A stretch of 64,000 bases of DNA from Cyathus striatus (taxonomy: Eukaryota; Basidiomycota; Agaricomycetes; Agaricales; Nidulariaceae): NCBI GenBank assembly GCA_025738555.1, contig JAOVFP010000017.1:2480001-2544000 (forward strand), read 5' to 3'. This document shows positions 58,086 to 64,000 of the stretch, one piece after another. Numbering within the stretch: position 1 is the first letter of the stretch; the number at the start of each line of letters is the position of its first letter. Under the pieces are notes generated by a model. That model was not told the DNA's origin, searched no databases, and saw nothing but the letters and a program-made list of their open reading frames with translations. Both the position numbers and the translations under genes were made by a program.

Positions 58086-59373
58086 ATGGGTTACTCAGTG
58101 CAAACTTCCGGCGCTCCGAATGCAAAGACTCCACTCCGGCGCATCGCCAGTGCACGCGAACAAGTGTGCTCCTCTTCAATCGTACATGTGGCTGACTCAC
58201 ATGGAACAGCGCTCAACTCACCTACCAGAGCGAGGTACCTTTCGCCTAGGCATGTAACTCCACCTTCTAACGTCCTTGCGTTGCTGAATTGTTATCTCAC
58301 CTACCAATAGTGCCAATCCTTCAGAACGCGTTGGGAGTCCGTCGACGTCCCGCTCATCCTCCCACGAAGACACCACGAGTCAAGCACATTATGACCCCGA
58401 CTATTCTTTCGACACTGAATCAGGGGTTGAATTCCCTCCCGATTTTCCCATTCCAGGACCCCACACACCCCCCAAAAGAAATGCATCAGTTACACCTCGC
58501 TCAATCCTCCGTATTCCCAGAGAAATAAGAAATCGTCCTTACAGGGTTACGTTCAACCTTCCGGATGGGTATGATTCAGAGCCTTCCAAAAAGAAGGTTG
58601 TGCGTCGTACTCAGCGGTCCTATAGTGCATATGGTATGGCGGGCGATAAGGAGTTTTATTTGGATACTACCCCAGAGCATGTGCAGCAACAGGAGGCGGA
58701 TTCATCGTGGGAGGAGGAGGAAGAAGAGTCATCGTCGGAGGAGTCGGACGATGAGGAGGAAGAAGAGGTCATCGTGTATCGATATCCACCCCGCTCCGTG
58801 CACAATACCGGATACTGGAACCATGGGGTCGACGACGAAGACTCCAGTTCAGATATTTCTATGGATTCGGAAGAGGCGGAGGAGGAGAGGGTGGAAGTGA
58901 CAGTACACCCTCCTAGATCCCCCTACATATACAATATGGGATACTTCTCCGATGTAGAGGAAGACTACGCGGACATTGGTTCCTCGCCAGATTCTTCCAT
59001 GGAAGTAGACGACGAAGAAGGCTCCTCTATGCCATCGCTCGACGAACTCAGTCACAACGATTCCGCGTCCAGATCTTGGTTTCAGTACGGTATGGATTAC
59101 TCGAATCATGTCGACGGCTCCGAGCTGGTTCCAACGTCATTTGCTGCTACGTATCACTTTGCTGATTCAGATTATGATTTGTCACAGATAGCAACGGAAA
59201 CTATCCCGGAACGTAGTTCTGGTGGAGCTTTCTGTGGTCCTTTGTATGAGATGATACACTCTGACTTGTCCTTTTCTTCACGGAGTGAATCGGAGGATGT
59301 GGATTCTACGGGGTGGTCTTTGCCCCCGGGATTGGAGGGAGGTACTTTTGAATTTGGTGCTGATGATTTATAG
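58086..59373 (+). CDS. unknown acidic 403-residue protein, two exons
   Basis: Exon 1 is 58086-58234 (MGYSVQTSGAPNAKTPLRR...). A 76-bp GT-AG intron with a CTAAC branch-like site follows, then exon 2, 58311-59373. The phase (AG + T) joins to one frame. The middle is very acidic, with runs of Glu and Ser (WEEEEEESSSEESDDEEEEE), followed by repeated patterns of the type YPPRSVHNTGYWN and HPPRSPYIYNMGYFSD, perhaps an internal duplication. The C-terminus ends GTFEFGADDL. No known domain. The composition suggests an intrinsically disordered, possibly nuclear protein. Confidence 0.65.
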
Positions 59374-60137
59374 TTTTTAGTGGTGTCCGGAGCTTGATGG
59401 CTTTTTGAATGGGGTGCTGCCTGTCGTTATGTCTCCAGTACCTTCGCCGTTGCTAACGATCAACTGCAGAGCAATGTGAAGATTCGTTGGATGTGTATGA
59501 AAACTGGCTGGTGGCTGGCAACAAGATCTATATGTCGGCTTGTCTGCGCAACCTCTTTTATTTGCATGTTGAATGCTTATGTCTGTTTTCTTCTTCAGTT
59601 GATCCGCCGTGAATGGGCGTGTATCTTAGTCAAATCTGTGTAATTGTTTATCTAGTTGATTAATCTGAAGTTCTGTGCGTAACTTTTTATCTGTTTGAGT
59701 TCTGACCACGGTTCATCGTATTGAACTTTGAAGATCAATATGAGGTGAATAATTGAATGGTCACGTGAGTTCTTATGACGTTCTGTTTGAATTGGCTCCT
59801 TCGCAAGTTTTTCCGTCTTGAATCTGATTCCTGAAGTAAGAAGCAAGAAGAGCGGTTGGGAAGATGTGAATAAGGTTAGTTATAAATCAATAATAACATT
59901 AATTGCCATCTCACGATCCGTGTTCTATGCTTAGCATCACTTACTTCAGACACTGAAGTCAGAATCGCAACCTTGCACCTTCGTTTCTTCTGATTTCCTG
60001 ATTTCATGCGCGTAGAATTGATCTGTAGGAAACCTCGACAAAAACAAGGAGCGAGGTCGGTCTAGCAGCGAGTGAAATAAACATACGAAATAAGCTCATA
60101 TTACATCATTTCGAACTTTCTACGGTCGAAGGAAGAC
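59374..60137. other. intergenic, nothing recognised
   Basis: No supported feature; must hold the promoter of the following gene. Confidence 0.45.
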
Positions 60138-62521
60138 GTGTGCGGATCCGAAGTGACTCAACAGTGGCTGATATATACAACTCTGGGTTTAGCAGAGGCC
60201 AATAGTGCTGAATATCATGACTCTGAATCTGTAAGTCGAATAATAGCCATACCTAACGCTGCTGAAGGATTACTAAGCCACGATATATGGGGAGACTCCC
60301 TAGTCACATCCGCCTTCGGGGTACTACGACCTGCATACAAGCCACGAATCGATATAGCTTCAAAGTCTACCATCGCCGACCTACGCGCTGCTACCACCCA
60401 AGTAATCACTCTTCCCAACATCCCAGAACTCTTCAATCCCAACTTTCTCGATATCCTGCTTCCGCATACCAACCACTCCTCCGACGCAAAGTTACCCAAT
60501 CACAATGAGAATCCCCCAGCTCCTCCCAACGCAATGATAGAAGCATTAAAGCTAACAGACAATCGCGCATACACAGAAAACAGGGCACAGGCGTACAACT
60601 CCACCGGCTCTCCACTCCTAGATGCGTTCCAGCTCCTGAACCAATATCTCAAACGCGCCAAGATAGCGCGATATCTGAGCAAAGCGTGGATGGAAGATCC
60701 CAGTCTGACGCTGAAGATCATCTGGAACCGCGCAGTATCCACGACGGAAAGGGGGATAAGAAGCTGTTCTACCGTGCTTTTGGGTGGTTATACGATAATC
60801 ACCCACGTACGGCTATTTCGAACCTCCATTTACTCGTTGAGCCGGTGTGTTCTGTTAGGAATGAGCAAGATGGAGGGTCGCATGGGTATTGGAAAGATTT
60901 GCTTAATATCCTTTGCTTGGCTACGCGGCGGGAGCTTCATGACGCGGATCCTACCTTTCTGCCATGTACTGAAAGACCTTTCTGGACGTATCTGAAGGAA
61001 AACCCAGCTCCATATTTCACAGATTGCACTTCCGTGAGAGTGCCTCAACGTCCGGAGGAGTATAAAATCTGGCGCAGTGAACAGCGTGCAGGCGTATACG
61101 ACCAACTCGTTCGCAGACTCAATGATCCCAAGTATCGTGCGCTGTATATCGCCATTGCGAGACTGTTCGCTGAGAGGTTAGGGAAGGATTTGAAGATTCT
61201 TTATCAGATAGAGGGGTTATCGACTCTGGCGGATCATACTCCACTGTTGAGGGAGATTTCACTTGCGGGGAAGTGGGCTCCTACACCTGGGAAATCGCAC
61301 GATCGCGTGTGTAATATATCCACCTTTATTGCTCAGCTTGTGCATTCTTCGGAAGCGCTGCGGATGCAGCCGAAGGCTCTTAGTGGTGCTTTGAATCCCA
61401 GAGACGAAGCACTCATTCTGAGGTCTGTGTATCAACGTTGGGTTCTTACCGAGCTGCGTAAAGTCATATCTGTCCCGGAGACGCTGATGAGTGCCAATCG
61501 GTGGAGCGAGATCCCGTATTCTCGCGTACCTTCAACATGCATGCACAATAATAATATGCATTTCTTCAGGCACGATCCGGAGGAATTTCAGAAGTATCTA
61601 CTTGAAGTGGAGAAAGGGAAGGTGAGGATTAGTGGTGCGACGCTTATGCCTCATAAGCTAGTCAAAAAGGCGGTTAATTTGGCTGCCCGGAGTGCCCATT
61701 TGGGGAACAAATATCCGTTGCTGGTGGAGCCTATGAATGAATTGAAGGAGATGCAGATGAGGGTTGTTGAGGCGCAGTGGAAGACGCTTATTGAGCGTCT
61801 TAAAGCGTCGGGAGCCCTTGAGAACTCGATTGCGATTTGCGATACCTCTGGATCTATGGGCTTAATCTCGGACACGCTCATCAGCAAACACGGTGATTTA
61901 CCGATCTTTCCTGCCATTGCGCTTTCGCTTATCATCGCGCACCTCAGCAAGCTGCCTTTTAACACGGGATTCATCACGTTCTCCGCCACGCCTGAATTCG
62001 TGCAGCTCGATCTGTCGAAATCCCTCGATGAGACGGTGTACGCTATCCACAATGCGGAGTGGGGTATGAACACGGATTTTAATGCTGTCTTTTTGAAGCT
62101 CCTGCTACCGCTTGCGATCAAGAACAATGTGAAGCAGGAGGATATGATCAAGCGTCTCTTCGTGTTCTCCGATATGCAGTTTGACGAAGCGCGACATGAG
62201 TTGGCAGCTTATGGGGAGGAGAAGGATCTGCCTCCTGATGACTGGGAAACTAACTATGATGTGATTGAAAAAGCGTACAAGGAGGTTGGGTATGAGGTTC
62301 CTGAGATTGTGTTTTGGGATATGTCCGAGGGAGAGCGGACGGTGGAGGTGAATTGTAATCGGAGGGGGGTGGCGATGATGAACGGGTTTTCGCCTGCGAT
62401 GTTGAAGGTGTTCATGGGCGAGGAGGAGGAAGTTGGGGATAAGAAGGAGTTTAATCCTGTGAATGTGATGATGCGTGTATTGGGAAAGGAGAGTTTTGGT
62501 GGGCTGGTTGTCGCTGATTAA
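60138..62521 (+). pseudogene. DUF2828/vWA-type protein with an internal frameshift
   Basis: The first frame runs to about 60730 (MIEALKLTDNRAYTENRAQA, SPLLDAFQLL, DPSLTLKIIWN). The second frame, shifted at about 60729, continues RSIHDGKGDKKLFYRAFGWL through to the stop at 62521. The usual family text joins across this point, so one base seems lost there. The long C-terminal part has a vWA-like domain with the metal-site motif CDTSGSMG near 61840 and a later TDFNAVF and FVFSDMQFDEA. Related DUF2828 proteins occur in fungi, plants and viruses; function unknown. The start is uncertain because no ATG is in frame before about 60534. The rest is intact, so a sequencing error is possible. Confidence 0.75.
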
Positions 62522-62823
62522 GTTTGAACGTGTTTCAAGTAGAAAGTATTAATAGTGTAGAATAGATAAGTACCCGTAATCTATTTGATTTACCTTCAAG
62601 GTTGCGGGGAAGACGATGATCAACAAGCGCGGATCACGCTTTTCGGTTGGCTGTAAATGAAATAAACCAATCCACCATCCCAGCGCCTTTGCTCTTCCTC
62701 ACCGCAACATCCTCGCACTCATCTCTCTCACCTCCTCATCCCACTCTGTCCTCATTTATCACTTATCACACTGGAGAAATTCAAGAATCAAGAAAGTGCC
62801 TCTTACTAGCGCACTAGAGCATA
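62522..62823. other. short intergenic/promoter region
   Basis: Pyrimidine-rich CTCATCTCTCTCACCTCC at 62718-62735 precedes the F-box gene start, as in many fungal promoters. Confidence 0.45.
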
Positions 62824-64000
62824 ATGGACTCGTCGAACTGTACGTGAGCTCACTACGTGGCGCGGCGCCCACTGGCCGAGATATCTTCGTCTTACAAGTA
62901 TCGAGGCAGCGTTTTCCCGGTACAAAAACTACCCCCATGGGATCGTCGGCGCGTGCTACTGCAAGGACTGCGGCTTCGTAGTCGACATGGACACATCGGA
63001 GGACATCATCTCGAACGTGCCCTCCCCCGTCCCACACCTCATCGGGAAGAACAACATGCCGGCGACAATACAGGAGCGCACGCAGATCCAAGATGGGATA
63101 CTTGTCGCCGAAGTGGAGCTAGCTCTCGTTGAAGATGAACTGTGTCGGCTTGCCCGAATGGAACACCATCTCAAGGCGAGAAGAAATGCGTTGAACAAGT
63201 TCCGGGATGAGCATCGCAGGTTGAACGAGTTCAATCCTACGTATTATCTCCCCAAGGAGATATGGATGGAGATATTCTTCCACCACCAGGCATTTTTGCA
63301 ATCCGAAGCCTTGCCAAAGTCATTGCCCAAAAGCAAGCCTGATTCGACTAAGGACATCATTTCGAGCTTCCACCCGGCCCATGGACCCCTCCTCCTCGCG
63401 AGAGTATGCAGAACATGGCGCAAAATCATACTGACCACTGCGGGATTCTGGTCAAAAATCCGCTTGGTGCTGGATAAGTGGCACATGACGCAGCGTACAC
63501 TCGGTCTTTTGGATCTATGGCACCAGCGCTCGCGTGAAGCCACGCTCGATATCCAGCTTCTTCTCTACTATGCACCGGAGTACTCCGCTGAAGCTTCAGC
63601 GCACAAGACGGACGTCCTGCAAAAGCTCGCGACGCAATCACGTCGATGGGAGAAGCTCTACCTCGTCGCTCCCCCTTCGTACGTTGCAAAGGGGCTCTGG
63701 TCAATCCGGCACCACCTCCCCGCACTGCGGAAATGCATCATCCACTGCCCAGAAAACACAGGACAGTCCTGGCTCACCCGCGAGCTCGGCGAGGATATAT
63801 TCGAAATCGCACCCAAGCTCGACACGCTCATTCTGGATAACAGCCTGAGTCTCCTCAAGAACTTGCGATTCCCGTATCATCAGCTCACATCACTGGATGT
63901 AAAGAGGTGTTTGCGCCGCTTTAACGGGGGAGACATTCTTACTCCTGTTGAGTGTATACAGCTGTTGCAGCTCTGCCCGGAACTTAGGAGCTGTAAGCTT
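62824..64000 (+). CDS. F-box-like protein, 5' part, cut by window end
   Basis: A 20-base first exon (62824-62843, MDSSNC) and a GTGAGC...AAG intron (62844-62898) lead into the long second exon, which stays open to position 64000. It codes YCKDCGFVVDMDTSEDIIS, then NVPSPVPHLIGKNN and a coiled coil of about 50 residues. The F-box start YYLPKEIWMEIFFH (near 63240) and LLLARVCRTWRKIIL follow, then leucine-rich-like segments (LDTLILDNSLSLLKNL, LDVKRCLRRF). This layout is that of the large mushroom F-box family, which binds Skp1 in SCF ubiquitin ligases. The substrate is unknown. Confidence 0.82.

Overview
The window looks like nuclear DNA of a basidiomycete fungus (Agaricomycetes). Genes are cut by many short GT-AG introns of about 40-80 bp. 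The recognisable families (KDZ transposase with CxC5/CxC6 cysteine clusters, DUF6698-like and DUF2828-like proteins, F-box proteins of the mushroom type, glycopeptide-like small secreted proteins, tandem P450s) are typical of mushroom genomes. No bacterial operon, rRNA or convincing tRNA was seen. All functions are read from motifs; no search was run.

Layout. 1-5146: a Ty3/gypsy retrotransposon on the minus strand, running off the left edge and frameshifted, with its 5' LTR at 4382-5146. It is inserted in the 3' part of a KDZ-type transposase gene (5147-7157). Upstream of that gene on the same strand is a six-exon gene for a 666-residue unknown protein (7558-9815). Beyond it lie a 1.2-kb array of short hairpins (10205-11410) and a block of opposed short repeats (11690-11995). 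12.5-18.7 kb is a CpG-depleted repeat graveyard holding pieces of a P450 pseudogene. That pseudogene is broken into three pieces by two insertions; the second, about 9.7 kb, contains a RecQ-like helicase relic, a DUF6698-like pseudogene split by a solo LTR, and a LINE 3' end.

27-43.4 kb is the gene-rich core: an inverted duplication whose two arms (27.07-29.36 and 41.32-43.35 kb) each carry a glycopeptide-like secreted-protein gene. Between the arms are two apparently intact P450 genes, a P450 relic holding a 5'-truncated LINE, a type-B carboxylesterase and an unknown 260-residue protein. The P450s and the esterase could act together in oxidising and hydrolysing small molecules, but a biosynthetic cluster is not shown: no backbone enzyme is present.

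43.4-53.1 kb is again transposon territory: a 2.6-kb inverted-repeat element without genes, a second CpG-depleted domain, a glycopeptide relic, and two solo LTRs related to the gypsy LTR at 4.4-5.1 kb. One of these solo LTRs contains a further LTR-like insertion. 53.1-64 kb is gene territory with uncharacterised proteins, a DUF2828/vWA-type gene carrying a frameshift, and the 5' part of an F-box gene cut by the window end.

The strongest overall signal is evolutionary. Several duplicate pairs lie in both CpG-depleted and CpG-normal surroundings, and they differ mainly by CG to TG or CA changes. This points to CpG methylation and deamination acting on defined domains.
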